DNA of 64,000 nt from Acidovorax sp. Leaf191 (lineage in GTDB: Bacteria; Pseudomonadota; Gammaproteobacteria; Burkholderiales; Burkholderiaceae_C). Below are positions 51,815 to 60,616 of the stretch, piece after piece. The notes below the pieces were generated by a model that was not told the DNA's origin, made no database searches, and worked only from the letters and a program-made list of their open reading frames with translations. The stretch lies in NCBI RefSeq assembly GCF_001424425.1, contig NZ_LMPT01000018.1, positions 62,001 to 126,000 on the forward strand, given 5' to 3'. The position numbers were made by a program, and so were the translations under genes. Numbering within the stretch: the stretch's first letter is position 1; the number at the start of each line of letters is the position of its first letter.

Positions 51815-53548
51815 ATGAGCACTGTAGGCCTTGCCACTCCCTCTGCGGCCGTGCCCGTGCCTGTGCGCAGCTCCATGGGCGCGTCGTCGGTGTCGGTGGC
51901 GTCCCCGTCGCCTGCCGCCGGCGGGCCCGATGCCTCCGCCCGGTCCGTGCCCGTCACGTCGTACACGCCGGGCAGCGCAACGGCTGCCTACACCGCCAGC
52001 ACGGCGGGGGGCGATCAGCGCTTCCTGCATGTCACGCAGATGCCGGGCAGCCTGGAGACGGCGCAAGCCACCTATGAAGCACTCCTGAACGTGCAGACCC
52101 GCGGCGGTCAGATGCAGGTCTGGGAACAGGCGCCCGATGATGCGCTGGCCGAGATCATGGGCCGCAACGCCAGTGGAACGACGCAGCAGGGGCGGCTGGC
52201 GGGTGTGGGGAGCGCATTGCTGGAACAGGTGGCCAGCACGGGGGCAGGGTACCGCCAGACCATCATGAACATCGGTGCGGCCTACTCGCCCGGCCAGATC
52301 CAGCGCAAGGCCGCCGATGCGCTGTGGGCCTTCCAAAGCAGGCCCAGCGCCAGTGCGGAGCTGTCCATCGAGACCGCCTCGGGCGCGAAAGTGCGTTTGT
52401 CCATCACGGACCAGAAGGAATACAGCCCCACCGGGTCCGGGATGTCGGTCTCCATCGAAGTGGACGGTGAACTCACCGCGCAGGAGCGCGATGCGCTCAA
52501 GGCCCTGGCGGCAGGGTTCGACGCAGCCGTGCAGGGCTTGGCAGGCGACGAGCCGCGGCTCGACCTGGAAAAACTGCTCCAGTTCGACAGCAAGGCGCTC
52601 GGGCGCGTGGAGCTCAAGTTCGAGCGCTACGGCTTCGACAACGAAGGCAAGCGGGTGCTGGAACTGGGCGCCGACCTGCGGCTCGATGCCAGCCGCCGCG
52701 AGGTCGAGATCAAGACGCGCGAAGGCGTGGTGGCGATGAACACCGACCTCCGGCAGCCTGCGCAGTGGGGCAGTGCTGCCCAGAAGGACAGGGCGGTGGC
52801 GCAGTACCTGGGCCGCATCGATCAGGCCGCAGAGCGTGGCCGGGCCAACCCTGGCCTGGTGGAGCTGTTCAAGTCCACCTTCTCTGCCATGCACGCGAGC
52901 TACCCCAGCGAGGGCCGTGACAGCAGCCGCCTGGGCATCAGTCCGGGCGCGCTGCCGCTGCGCAGCGATGCGCAAGCGTTCAGTGCCGAGGACCAGAGCC
53001 TCATGACGGGGTTGGCAGACTTTCATGCCAGCATCGCGGCCACCACGCGCGCCACCAACCCGCGGCGCACGCAGGAGCGGGATCAATTTCAGTACACGCT
53101 GAACCAGTCCACCGACATTGCCGGAACCTCGCGCGGCACCCGCGCCGTCGCACAGACGCAAACGTCCAAGCTCTCGGCCGCATACCACCAGTCGCTGTTG
53201 AGCTCGGCCGCGCCCAAGTTCGACTCCACCGCCGCGTCGCAGAACTACTACTACAACACGGTGGAGGACAGCAGCACGACCGAGATGCGGCTGGCCTATG
53301 ACGATGACGAGCCCACGCGGGCCACGCTGACCCACCAGGCATCGCAATCGCTGCACAGCCTCAAGGTCGAAAACAACCAGGTGGTGGGCAGCCAGACCAC
53401 GCCAGGCCAGCAGTCGAGCTACAAGGACCTGCTGCCCCTGATCAAGGAGCTGAAGCGCCAGCAGCGCGACCAGGAAGCGTCCGAACGCGATCGGCAGGAC
53501 ACGCTCGACGCCTTGCACACCCTGGTGCTGCAGGTCTCCGGCGCCTGA
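51815..53548 (+). CDS. 577-aa orphan protein of unknown function
   Basis: I do not recognise this protein. It has no signal peptide or transmembrane helix. Residues 1-65 are Ser/Ala/Pro-rich (low complexity). A folded segment follows (RFLHVTQMPGSLETAQATYE and so on), then a central alpha/beta part rich in charged residues. Residues from about 400 are Gln/Ser/Thr-rich with many Tyr (FDSTAASQNYYYNTVEDSST), and the C-terminus is a charged helix ELKRQQRDQEASERDRQDTL. GGAGGAG about 12 bases upstream supports the ATG. A secreted or surface-associated role is possible but unproven. Confidence 0.7.
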   Translation: MSTVGLATPSAAVPVPVRSSMGASSVSVASPSPAAGGPDASARSVPVTSYTPGSATAAYTASTAGGDQRFLHVTQMPGSLETAQATYEALLNVQTRGGQMQVWEQAPDDALAEIMGRNASGTTQQGRLAGVGSALLEQVASTGAGYRQTIMNIGAAYSPGQIQRKAADALWAFQSRPSASAELSIETASGAKVRLSITDQKEYSPTGSGMSVSIEVDGELTAQERDALKALAAGFDAAVQGLAGDEPRLDLEKLLQFDSKALGRVELKFERYGFDNEGKRVLELGADLRLDASRREVEIKTREGVVAMNTDLRQPAQWGSAAQKDRAVAQYLGRIDQAAERGRANPGLVELFKSTFSAMHASYPSEGRDSSRLGISPGALPLRSDAQAFSAEDQSLMTGLADFHASIAATTRATNPRRTQERDQFQYTLNQSTDIAGTSRGTRAVAQTQTSKLSAAYHQSLLSSAAPKFDSTAASQNYYYNTVEDSSTTEMRLAYDDDEPTRATLTHQASQSLHSLKVENNQVVGSQTTPGQQSSYKDLLPLIKELKRQQRDQEASERDRQDTLDALHTLVLQVSGA

Positions 53549-53582
53549 CGGGCCCAGGCGAGCGGCACTGCAGCGCGGCAGG

Positions 53583-54347
53583 TCAGCCGCGGCCGACGAA
53601 AGGCATCTTGGTGGCCATCACCGTGTGGAACAGCACGTTCGCTTCGAGCGGCAGGTTGGCCATGTACAGCACGGACTGGGCGACGATGTCCACATCCATC
53701 AGTGGCTCCACCGCGATGTCGCCGTTGGCCTGCGGAACGCCCTTGGCCATGCGCGACGCCAGGTCCGTCATGGCGTTGCCGATATCGATCTGGCCCACCG
53801 CGATGTTGTACTGGCGACCGTCGAGCGACGCTGTCTTGGTCAGGCCCATGACGGCGTGCTTGGTGGAGGTGTAGGCGGCCGAGTTGGGCCGGGGCGTGTG
53901 GGCAGAGATCGATCCGTTGTTGATGACCCTGCCCCCCTGCGGGGCCTGGTCGCGCATGACGCGAAAGGCCTGCTGCAGGCAATAGAACATGCCGTTCAGG
54001 TTCACGTCCACCACATCGCGCCACTGCTGTGGCGTCCAGTCGAGAAAAGACCCCGGCGGGTTGCCGCGTCCGGCGTTGTTGAACAGCAGATCCACGCGGC
54101 CGAATCGGGCCACCGTTTGCGCAAAGAGCCGCTCCACGGCCGCAGGGTCGGCCACATCGGTGGGCACGCACAGCATCCGCTCGTCCGCGCCGGACAGAGC
54201 CTGGGCCTGTGCCGCCACCTCATCGAGCAACGCGCTGCGCCGCCCGGCAAGGACCACGCTGTACCCATCGCTCGCCAGGGCGAGCGCCACGGCCTTGCCG
54301 ACTCCGGAACCTGCGCCCGTGACGACGGCGACTCTCTGCTGCTTCAT
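53583..54347 (-). CDS. Short-chain dehydrogenase/reductase
   Basis: 254-aa classical SDR with cofactor motif TGAGSGVG (from residue 10), NNAG at 90-93, catalytic Ser146 (NGSISAH), Tyr159 and Lys163 (YTSTK). The arginine after the second beta strand (AGRR) suggests NADP preference. AGGAG lies about nine bases upstream of the ATG at 54347, so the longer frame to 54587 is not used. It follows the 577-aa orphan convergently (34 bp). The substrate is unknown. Confidence 0.9.
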   Translation of the reverse strand: MKQQRVAVVTGAGSGVGKAVALALASDGYSVVLAGRRSALLDEVAAQAQALSGADERMLCVPTDVADPAAVERLFAQTVARFGRVDLLFNNAGRGNPPGSFLDWTPQQWRDVVDVNLNGMFYCLQQAFRVMRDQAPQGGRVINNGSISAHTPRPNSAAYTSTKHAVMGLTKTASLDGRQYNIAVGQIDIGNAMTDLASRMAKGVPQANGDIAVEPLMDVDIVAQSVLYMANLPLEANVLFHTVMATKMPFVGRG

Positions 54348-54555
54348 GTGGAATGCTCCTTGATGGCGTGCTCGGCGGACCCCGGAATGTGCAGGGCGGG
54401 CCGGCGGATGGTGAGCCGTCATTGTGCGTGATCGGGTCTCGCCTTGAGCGGCGGCACGGGTTTGCCATCTGCAGGGCACGCACTCCCGCAGGATGCACCT
54501 GCGCGCGCTGCGCAGGCGCGGCGGGCTGGTGTTGGCGATGAAGTGCTGGTGCTTG

Positions 54556-54573
54556 GGCGGTGGCTCCACCGCC
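54556..54573 (-). terminator. Possible terminator of the Bug-type gene
   Basis: GGCGGTGG (54556-54563) and CCACCGCC (54566-54573) form a tight hairpin ten bases past the stop of the minus-strand binding-protein gene (54584). There is no U-tract, so it may be a weak or Rho-assisted terminator. Confidence 0.4.
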
Positions 54574-54583
54574 GCGGCCCGAC

Positions 54584-55576
54584 TCATTCGATCTTGATGC
54601 CGGCGGTCTTCACGATCTGGCCGTACCGCACGTACTCTGCGGTCACCTGGCGCTGGAACTGCTGCTGCGGGTAGCCCGTGGCGTCGATACCCTGGGCGGC
54701 CAATTCAGCGCGCGCCGCGGGGGTCTGCACGATGCGCCCCACGTCCGCGGCAATGGTGTCCAGCACCGGCTGCGGTGTGTTGGCAGGCGCAAAAAGGCCA
54801 AACCAAGTGCCTGAGCCGTAGCCCGCATAGGTCTCCGCAATGGCGGGCACGTCCGGCAGCAGGGCGTTGCGCTTGTCGCCGGTGGTGCCCAGTGGCGTCA
54901 GCCTGCCGCTGCGGATGTGCGGCAGTGCGGGGCCCAGGGCGATGAACATCACTTCGACCTGGCCGGCAATCACGTCCTGCAGGCCCATGGGGCCGCCGCG
55001 GTAGGGGATGTGCGTGGCGAAGAAGCCGGCCTGCTGCTTGAGCATCTCCATGCTGAACTGCAGGGCGCTGCCGTTGCCGGCCGAGGCGTAGCTGTAGCGG
55101 CCCGGCTGGGCTTTGGCGGCGCGCACGAAGTCGCCCAGGCTGCGAAACCCCGTCTTGGGGTGGGCCACCAGCACGAAGTCCACATGGCCGAGCGAGACCA
55201 CCGGAACCAGGTCGCGCTGCGCGTTGTAGGGAAGGTTGCTCTGCAGGTTGGGCAGGATGGTGATGGGGCCGTCACCACCCACCAGCAGGGTGTGGCCGTC
55301 CGCCGGTGCCTTGGCCAGCGCATCGGCCGCCACGATGCCGCCGGCGGCGCCGCGGTTGTCCACCACCACCGCGTGCTTCCATTGCTCGGACAGGCGCTGG
55401 GACAGGTAGCGCGCCAGCACGTCGGGCGCACTGCCGGGCGAGTTGTGCACGGTGACGCGCACCGTCTTGGTGGGGAAGGGCGTGGCGGGCGCTGGCTGCG
55501 CCAGCGCGGCACAGCTTGCCCACGCGGCGAGCCACAACACGACGAGGGACTTGAAGGGGGCTGCGGCGGCGTGCAT
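54584..55576 (-). CDS. Bug/TctC-type tripartite tricarboxylate transporter binding protein
   Basis: 330-aa periplasmic solute-binding protein of the Bug family, typical of betaproteobacteria. The signal peptide ends WASCAALAQ. The mature protein begins [20 protein letters not shown] and contains [35 protein letters not shown] and [20 protein letters not shown]. There is no adjacent TctA/TctB membrane component. The ligand, usually a carboxylate, cannot be read from sequence. Confidence 0.92.
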   Translation of the reverse strand: MHAAAAPFKSLVVLWLAAWASCAALAQPAPATPFPTKTVRVTVHNSPGSAPDVLARYLSQRLSEQWKHAVVVDNRGAAGGIVAADALAKAPADGHTLLVGGDGPITILPNLQSNLPYNAQRDLVPVVSLGHVDFVLVAHPKTGFRSLGDFVRAAKAQPGRYSYASAGNGSALQFSMEMLKQQAGFFATHIPYRGGPMGLQDVIAGQVEVMFIALGPALPHIRSGRLTPLGTTGDKRNALLPDVPAIAETYAGYGSGTWFGLFAPANTPQPVLDTIAADVGRIVQTPAARAELAAQGIDATGYPQQQFQRQVTAEYVRYGQIVKTAGIKIE

Positions 55577-55716
55577 GGTGATAGCGGTCGTGGACAGGAG
55601 CGGTGGAGGCGCGATTGTCTGGCCCTGCTGCTCTCAGGAGAACGACCGATTTGTCACATGCTTAGCTGCAAAGCGCCATATGAGCGGCGCCGCCCACCCT
55701 GGCCGCGCAAAGAAAA

Positions 55717-55746
55717 AACCGCCCGAGGCCGAAGCCTGAGGCGGTT
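55717..55746 (-). terminator. Terminator of the HU gene
   Basis: AACCGCC (55717-55723) pairs with GGCGGTT (55740-55746), with an inner AGGC/GCCT stem. On the minus strand it is followed by a run of T residues (TTTTTTCTTT), so it is a good Rho-independent terminator 22 bases downstream of the HU stop. Confidence 0.8.
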
Positions 55747-55768
55747 GTGCCGAAGCGGCGGGGCCTGC

Positions 55769-56071
55769 TTACTTGGCCGCCTTGCGCTTGGCGGCCTTGG
55801 GATCGACGGCGGCCTTGAACTTGGCACCAGCGACGAACTTGGGCACGGTAGTGGCAGGGATCTTCAGGGCGGCGCCCGTGGAGGGGTTCTTGCCTGTGCG
55901 GGCGGCCCGCTTGGCGGACTTGAAGGTGCCAAAGCCCACCAGTTGGACGGTGTCGCCCTTCTTGACGGCCGTCTGCACGGTCTCGATCAGCGTCTCCAGC
56001 ACGGCGTTGGCCGCAACCTTGGACAGATCATTCTTGGAAGCCAGGATATCAACGAGTTCTGCGCGGTTCAT
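55769..56071 (-). CDS. HU-type histone-like DNA-binding protein
   Basis: 100-aa DNABII nucleoid protein. The HU core MNRAELVDILASKNDLSK, FGTFKSAKRAARTGKNPSTG and the saddle arm ALKIPATTVPKFVAGAKFK are present, ending in a Lys/Ala tail (AAKRKAAK). The arm Pro that intercalates DNA (NPSTG) is conserved. The ATG at 56071 is used; a GTG at 56083 would add four residues (VKAS). It is monocistronic with a strong terminator. Confidence 0.92.
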   Translation of the reverse strand: MNRAELVDILASKNDLSKVAANAVLETLIETVQTAVKKGDTVQLVGFGTFKSAKRAARTGKNPSTGAALKIPATTVPKFVAGAKFKAAVDPKAAKRKAAK

Positions 56072-56223
56072 GGATGCTTTCACACAAAGATGGATGAGGT
56101 GCGCTATTTATAGCGCAAGCGCTGCCCGCCGGGCGCACTTGTTCTGCGCATATGCAAAGTCGGCGACGCTGAACGTCTATTTTTTCACAACGCCTGCATC
56201 CGGCCAAGGGTCAGGCGGCGGCG

Positions 56224-56970
56224 TCAGGTGGCCGCGTCAGGCAGCGGCGCCCGGATGTCCGACAGAAACTGCCGCGCGCGCGGGTGCTGCGGGCTGTCGA
56301 AGAACGCCTGGGGGCTGGCGCGCTCCAGCACGCGCCCCGCGTCCATGAACCAGATGCGGTCGGCCACCTCGCGCGCAAAGCCCATTTCGTGCGTGACGCA
56401 CACCATGGTCATGCCGTCCCGCGCCAGGTCGCGCATCACCGACAGCACCTCCCCCACCATCTCGGGGTCGAGCGCGCTCGTGGGTTCGTCGAACAGCATG
56501 ATGCGGGGCTCCATGGTGAGCGCGCGGGCAATGGCCACGCGCTGCTGCTGGCCGCCCGACAGCTCGGTGGCGTGGGCGTGGGCCTTGTGCGCCAGGCCCA
56601 CGCGGTCCAGCAGGGCCAGCGCGCGCTGGCGGGCCTGGTCTGGCGACCCCTTGCGAAGATGCAGCGGCGCCAGCGTGCAGTTGTCCAGCGCCGTCAGGTG
56701 CGGAAACAGGTTGAACTGCTGAAAGACGAAGCCGATGCCTGCGCGCAGCACGTTCAGGTTGAGCTTGGAGGCGTGGATGTCCTGCCCGTTGACGGTGATG
56801 CGGCCTTTGTCGACGGGCTCCAGCCGGTTGATGGTGCGGATCAGCGTGGACTTGCCCGAGCCCGACGGCCCGCACACGACCACGACCTCGCCGGCGGCGA
56901 CGGTCTCGGTGATGTCTGCAAGCGCGTGGTAGTCGCCATACCACTTGTTGACGTTGTCGAAGGTGATCAT
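56224..56970 (-). CDS. Polar amino acid-type ABC transporter ATP-binding protein
   Basis: 248-aa GlnQ/TcyC-like ATPase. Walker A GPSGSGKST (34-42), signature LSGGQQQRVA, Walker B IMLFDEPTSALD and switch CVTHEMGF are intact. It overlaps the upstream permease gene by four bases (ATGA). An open frame continues to 57594 in this phase, but it is out-of-frame reading of the permease. In this sulphur-related context cystine or another sulphur compound is a likely substrate. Confidence 0.92.
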   Translation of the reverse strand: MITFDNVNKWYGDYHALADITETVAAGEVVVVCGPSGSGKSTLIRTINRLEPVDKGRITVNGQDIHASKLNLNVLRAGIGFVFQQFNLFPHLTALDNCTLAPLHLRKGSPDQARQRALALLDRVGLAHKAHAHATELSGGQQQRVAIARALTMEPRIMLFDEPTSALDPEMVGEVLSVMRDLARDGMTMVCVTHEMGFAREVADRIWFMDAGRVLERASPQAFFDSPQHPRARQFLSDIRAPLPDAAT

Positions 56971-57698
56971 GGTGCGGCCCCCGCAGCGGGGGCGTGGAGA
57001 GGCATTGGGCGCGCAGCGCGCTGCGCAAGCCGGTGCTCCAGCCAGACCGCGAAGCGCGTCAGGCCGAAACACAGCACGAAATAGGTGAACCCCAGCACCA
57101 GGTAGACCTGCGTGGGCAGCGTGAACACGAGCGTGTTGATCTGCGAGGCGATGAACGACACCTCGGCCAGGCCGATGATGTAGCCCAGCGACGTGGCCTT
57201 GATGGTGGAGACGAACTGGTTGACCAGAGACGGCAGCATGTTGCGCAGTGCCTGGGGCAGCACCACCAGGCGCATGGACGCCAGGTACGGCAGCCCCAGG
57301 GAGCGCGCGCATTCCATCTGCCCCCGGGGCAGGCCGCGGATGCCGGCGCGCACGATCTCCGCCAGGTAGGCGGCGTCGAACACCACCAGCGCGATCAGCA
57401 TGGTGGTGAACTGGCCGGTCTTGTGCCCGGTGATGCTGGGCAGGAAGAAGTAGGCCCAGAAGATCACCATCAACAGCGGTGTGCCGCGCACCACGAACAC
57501 CAGCGCGCTCACGGGCCATCGCAGCCAGACCCAGGGGCTGACCCGGGCCAGGCCGAGCAGCAGGCCCGCGGGGATGGCCAGCAGCAGGGCGCACGACGCC
57601 AGGAGCAGCGTCAGCGCCAGGCCGCCCAGCGGCCCGTCGGGGTACTGGCCGATGAGGAAGAAAAGCCAGTAGGCATCGAGCATCTCGAGAAAACGCAT
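56967..57698 (-). CDS. Polar amino acid-type ABC transporter permease (second)
   Basis: 243-aa permease. It has GLALTLLLASCALLLAIPAG at the N-terminus, the EAA-like coupling loop AGIRGLPRGQMECARSLGLP and KATSLGYIIGLAEVSF. The ATG at 57698 is used; the frame from 57758 adds an Arg-rich leader. It lies 16 bp after the first permease gene and is coupled to the ATPase gene. Confidence 0.92.
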   Translation of the reverse strand: MRFLEMLDAYWLFFLIGQYPDGPLGGLALTLLLASCALLLAIPAGLLLGLARVSPWVWLRWPVSALVFVVRGTPLLMVIFWAYFFLPSITGHKTGQFTTMLIALVVFDAAYLAEIVRAGIRGLPRGQMECARSLGLPYLASMRLVVLPQALRNMLPSLVNQFVSTIKATSLGYIIGLAEVSFIASQINTLVFTLPTQVYLVLGFTYFVLCFGLTRFAVWLEHRLAQRAARPMPLHAPAAGAAP

Positions 57699-57714
57699 GG
57701 TGGCGTGCCTCCTG

Positions 57715-58410
57715 TCATGCCGAGCGTGGCGGGTACCGGTGCTGGTACCACGCCGCAAGCGCGGTGATGGCCAGCGAGACGCCGAGGTAGCTGACCGTGG
57801 CGAACGTGAACGCTTCGAAGCTCTTGAAGGTCGCGCTCTCGACCTTGGCGGCCTGGTACATGAGCTCGGCCGTGCCGATCACGGTGGCGATGCTGGTGTC
57901 CTTCCACAGGTTGAGGGTTTGCGACACCAGCGGCGGCACGCTGGTGCGCACGGCCTGCGGCAGCACCACGAGCCGCATGGCGGGCACGAACCCCAGGCCC
58001 AGTGCGCGTGCGGCTTCCAGCTGCACCGTGGGCACGGACCGGATGCCGCTGCGGATGTCCTCGGCCATGAAGGCCCCGGCATACAGGCTGAGCGACACCA
58101 CGGCCGCGATGGCCTCGATGTTGTGCTGGTAGAGCCATTCCCTGGCCGACTCCGGAAGGAGTTCGGGCGCACCGAAGTACCAGAACAGCATGTGCGCGAG
58201 CAGCGGGATGTTGCGCTGCGACTCCACGAACAGAAAGCCGGTCCAGCGCAAAGGCGCCAGCGGCGCCAGGCGCAGCACGGCCACCAGCAGGCCCAGCAGC
58301 AGGGCCAGGGGCAGCGTGACGGCCAGCAGGGTCAGCGACAGGCGCAGGCCTGCCCAGAGCATGGCGTGGTAAGGGCCCGCGAGCAGCAGCGAAAAATCGA
58401 AAGTGGGCAT
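57715..58410 (-). CDS. Polar amino acid-type ABC transporter permease (first)
   Basis: 231-aa permease of the HisM/GltJ group, with GLRLSLTLLAVTLPLALLLG, the coupling loop SGIRSVPTVQLEAARALGLG and WKDTSIATVIGTAELMYQAA. It starts 92 bp after the binding-protein gene, separated from it by a strong hairpin (58425-58454). Confidence 0.92.
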   Translation of the reverse strand: MPTFDFSLLLAGPYHAMLWAGLRLSLTLLAVTLPLALLLGLLVAVLRLAPLAPLRWTGFLFVESQRNIPLLAHMLFWYFGAPELLPESAREWLYQHNIEAIAAVVSLSLYAGAFMAEDIRSGIRSVPTVQLEAARALGLGFVPAMRLVVLPQAVRTSVPPLVSQTLNLWKDTSIATVIGTAELMYQAAKVESATFKSFEAFTFATVSYLGVSLAITALAAWYQHRYPPRSA

Positions 58411-58424
58411 ACAACAAAAAGCGG

Positions 58425-58454
58425 CGGCCTGCCTCTGTGTGAAAAGGCAGGCCG
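58425..58454 (-). terminator. Intra-operon hairpin between binding protein and permease genes
   Basis: CGGCCTGCCT (58425-58434) and AGGCAGGCCG (58445-58454) form a perfect ten-base stem. On the minus strand it is followed by CCGCTTTTTGTTG, a T-rich tail. A partial terminator here would give more binding protein than permease, a common arrangement in ABC importer operons. Confidence 0.75.
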
Positions 58455-58502
58455 TCCTTTGGGCCTTCAGCGATCAGCGATCAGGGGACCAGCGTGCAGC
58501 GC

Positions 58503-59342
58503 TCAGCCGTTCACCTTGTCCGATTCGAAGCGGAACGTGCGCTTGGCGAACTTGAGCTTGCTCTGGGCGCCCCACCACTTTTCGTACAGCTTCTCGGCGT
58601 CGCCCGAGGCTTCAAGGCCGCGCAGCGTGTCGTCGATGGCCTTCTTCAGCGCGGTTTCACCCTTGCGGATGCCCAGGGCCAGTGGCTCGACGTTCAGGTT
58701 CTGCGGAAGGATCAGGTAGTCGCCGCCCTTGGCGCCCAGCTTGGCCACGTCGTTGTACAGCGACGACTCGTCGTTGACGTAGGCAATGCCCTTGCCCTGC
58801 TGCAGCGCCTGGAAGGCCTGCTGGGTGTTCTCGAAGGTCACGACCTCGGCAGTCGGCACGGCGCGCAGCAGGTTGGGCTCCTGCGTGCCGCCCTTCACGG
58901 TCAACACCTTCTTGCCGGCCAGGTCGGACACGTTCTGGATGCCGCTGCTCTTCTTGACCAGCACCTTGGAGCCGGTGACGAAATGGGTCAGGCCGAAGTC
59001 GATCTGCGCCTCGCGTTCCTTGTTGTGCGTGAGGGATGCGGCCAGCACGTCCACATGGCCCTGCTGCAGCTCGGGGATGCGCGCTGCCACGGCCAACTGC
59101 TTGAACACGGGTTTGACGCCCAGCTTCTTGGCCACCGCGGTGGCGATGTCGATCTCCTAGCCGATGAAGCCGCGGGTCTTGGGGTCCACGAAGCTGTTGG
59201 GCTCGTCGGTGCCCAGAACGCCGAAGACGATCTCACCCTTTTTCTTGATGTCGTCCAGTTGGTCGGCCTTGGCGGTGATGCCCACGAGCGCCAGCGCGGT
59301 GGCCGCAATGAAACCGGTGAGGGATGTGAATTTCAGTCGCAT
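58503..59342 (-). pseudogene. Polar amino acid-type ABC transporter binding protein, interrupted by in-frame amber codon
   Basis: GlnH/TcyJ-like periplasmic binding protein of 279 codons. A signal peptide (TGFIAATALALVGITAKA) is followed by KGEIVFGVLGTDEPNSFVDP, then codon 62 is TAG at 59157-59159, in KTRGFIG-stop-EIDIATAVAKKLGV. The family has Tyr or Phe here (GYEID), so one base (C to G) has turned TAC into TAG. The rest of the frame is perfect to the stop at 58503 (ALKKAIDDTLRGLEASGDAE). It could be a recent mutation, a sequencing error or suppressed read-through. Reinitiation would lack the signal peptide. Confidence 0.85.
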
Positions 59343-59698
59343 GGTGTGATGAATGAAGGATGCTGGTGGATAGGGCGCTGGCCTGCACAGATGCCCTTGC
59401 AGGCGGACAAGGCGCAGCGCCAGCGAGAGCCGCGACGATAGGCGCGCGCCCCGACCCGACCAACGAAGGAAAGCGCATATCCAAATCCGTTCAATGAGCG
59501 GCATGCAGCGGCGCGGCTGCGTTACCTTGCGAGCGAGTGCGCAGCTTTTGCCCGGCCGCACATCCACCGTGACGCGATTTCTTTGGATGTTTATTTCATA
59601 AACAAGCAACAAATCATTCGTTCCGTGTGGAACAAAGCATCCCTACAGTCGGCAGCTCCCATGCACCAGCCCCTGCGAACCGAGCGCGAGAGCCCCCA
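59343..59698. other. Divergent promoter region between the binding protein gene and the dioxygenase gene
   Basis: 356 bases without a supported gene. The stretch 59575-59640 is clearly AT-richer than its surroundings. It contains an inverted repeat GTTCC-GTGT-GGAAC (59620-59633), 66 bp before the dioxygenase ATG, a plausible site for a LysR-type sulphur regulator. No confident -35/-10 pair was found. Confidence 0.5.
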
Positions 59699-60586
59699 AT
59701 GACTGCCACTGCCACCCGTTCTCCTGCCCCCGTACAGAACTTCGAGATACGGCCCTTCGATGCGCCCGTGGGCGCCGAGGTCGTGGGCTTGGATATCTCA
59801 CGGCCCATCAGCGACAGCGAGTTCGCTCGCATCCACCAGGCGCATCTGGACCACCATGTGCTGGTGTTCCGCGACCAGCAGGTGACGCCTGCGGCCCATG
59901 TGGATTTCAGCCGGCGGTTCGGTCCGCTGGAGATCCACGTGCTGCACCAGTTCCAGCTCAAAGGGCACCCGGAGATCCTCATCGTCTCCAACATCAAGGA
60001 CAACGGCGAGCCCATCGGCCTGGGGGATGCCGGCGTGTACTGGCACTCCGACATCTCGTACAAGCCGCACCCCAGCCTGGGGTCCTTGCTGCACGCGCAG
60101 GAGCTGCCCAGCGAAGGCGGCGACACGCTGTTCGCCGACCAGCACCTGGCCTGGGAGGCCCTGAGCCCCGAACTGCAGCAGCGCATCCTGCCGCTCAAGG
60201 CCGAGCACAGTTACCTCGCCAAGTACGAGGAACTGCGCTCCAAGAACCCCTGGCGCCCGAAGCTCTCACAGGCGCAGATCGACCAAGTCTCGCCCGCTGT
60301 GCAGCCCGTGGTGCGCACGCATCCCGAGACCGGCCGCAAGGCGCTATTCGTGAGCGAGCACTTCACCACGCGCATCGTCGGCCTGCCGCAGGCAGAGAGC
60401 GATGCGCTGCTGGCCGAACTGTTCGCGCACAGCGTCAAGCCCGAGTTCATCTACCGCCACCACTGGCAGCCGCACGACCTCGTCTTCTGGGACAACCGCT
60501 CGCTGATGCACCTGGCCGCCGGCACGCCCGACCACCTGCGCCGCAAGCTCTACCGCACCACGATCCAGGGCGATGCACCGTTCTGA
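59699..60586 (+). CDS. TauD/TfdA-family Fe(II)/2-oxoglutarate dioxygenase
   Basis: 295-aa non-haem iron dioxygenase, probably releasing sulphite from an alkyl sulphonate or acting on a similar compound. Iron ligands His116 and Asp118 (YWHSDISY) and His271 (RSLMHLA) are present, with 2-oxoglutarate-binding Arg286 (KLYRTT) fifteen residues after the distal His, as in TauD. The ATG at 59699 gives the usual length; an in-frame ATG at 59627 would add 24 residues. It is followed 30 bp later by an Ssu/Tau-type importer operon. Confidence 0.9.
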   Translation: MTATATRSPAPVQNFEIRPFDAPVGAEVVGLDISRPISDSEFARIHQAHLDHHVLVFRDQQVTPAAHVDFSRRFGPLEIHVLHQFQLKGHPEILIVSNIKDNGEPIGLGDAGVYWHSDISYKPHPSLGSLLHAQELPSEGGDTLFADQHLAWEALSPELQQRILPLKAEHSYLAKYEELRSKNPWRPKLSQAQIDQVSPAVQPVVRTHPETGRKALFVSEHFTTRIVGLPQAESDALLAELFAHSVKPEFIYRHHWQPHDLVFWDNRSLMHLAAGTPDHLRRKLYRTTIQGDAPF

Positions 60587-60616
60587 CCACCATCCTCCAG
60601 AGAGAAACACAAACCC

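Noticed and set aside
56224..57594. 456-codon frame suggesting an extended ABC ATPase
   Set aside because: The part before the ATG at 56970 is out-of-frame reading of the permease; the ATPase domain starts normally at MITFDNV.
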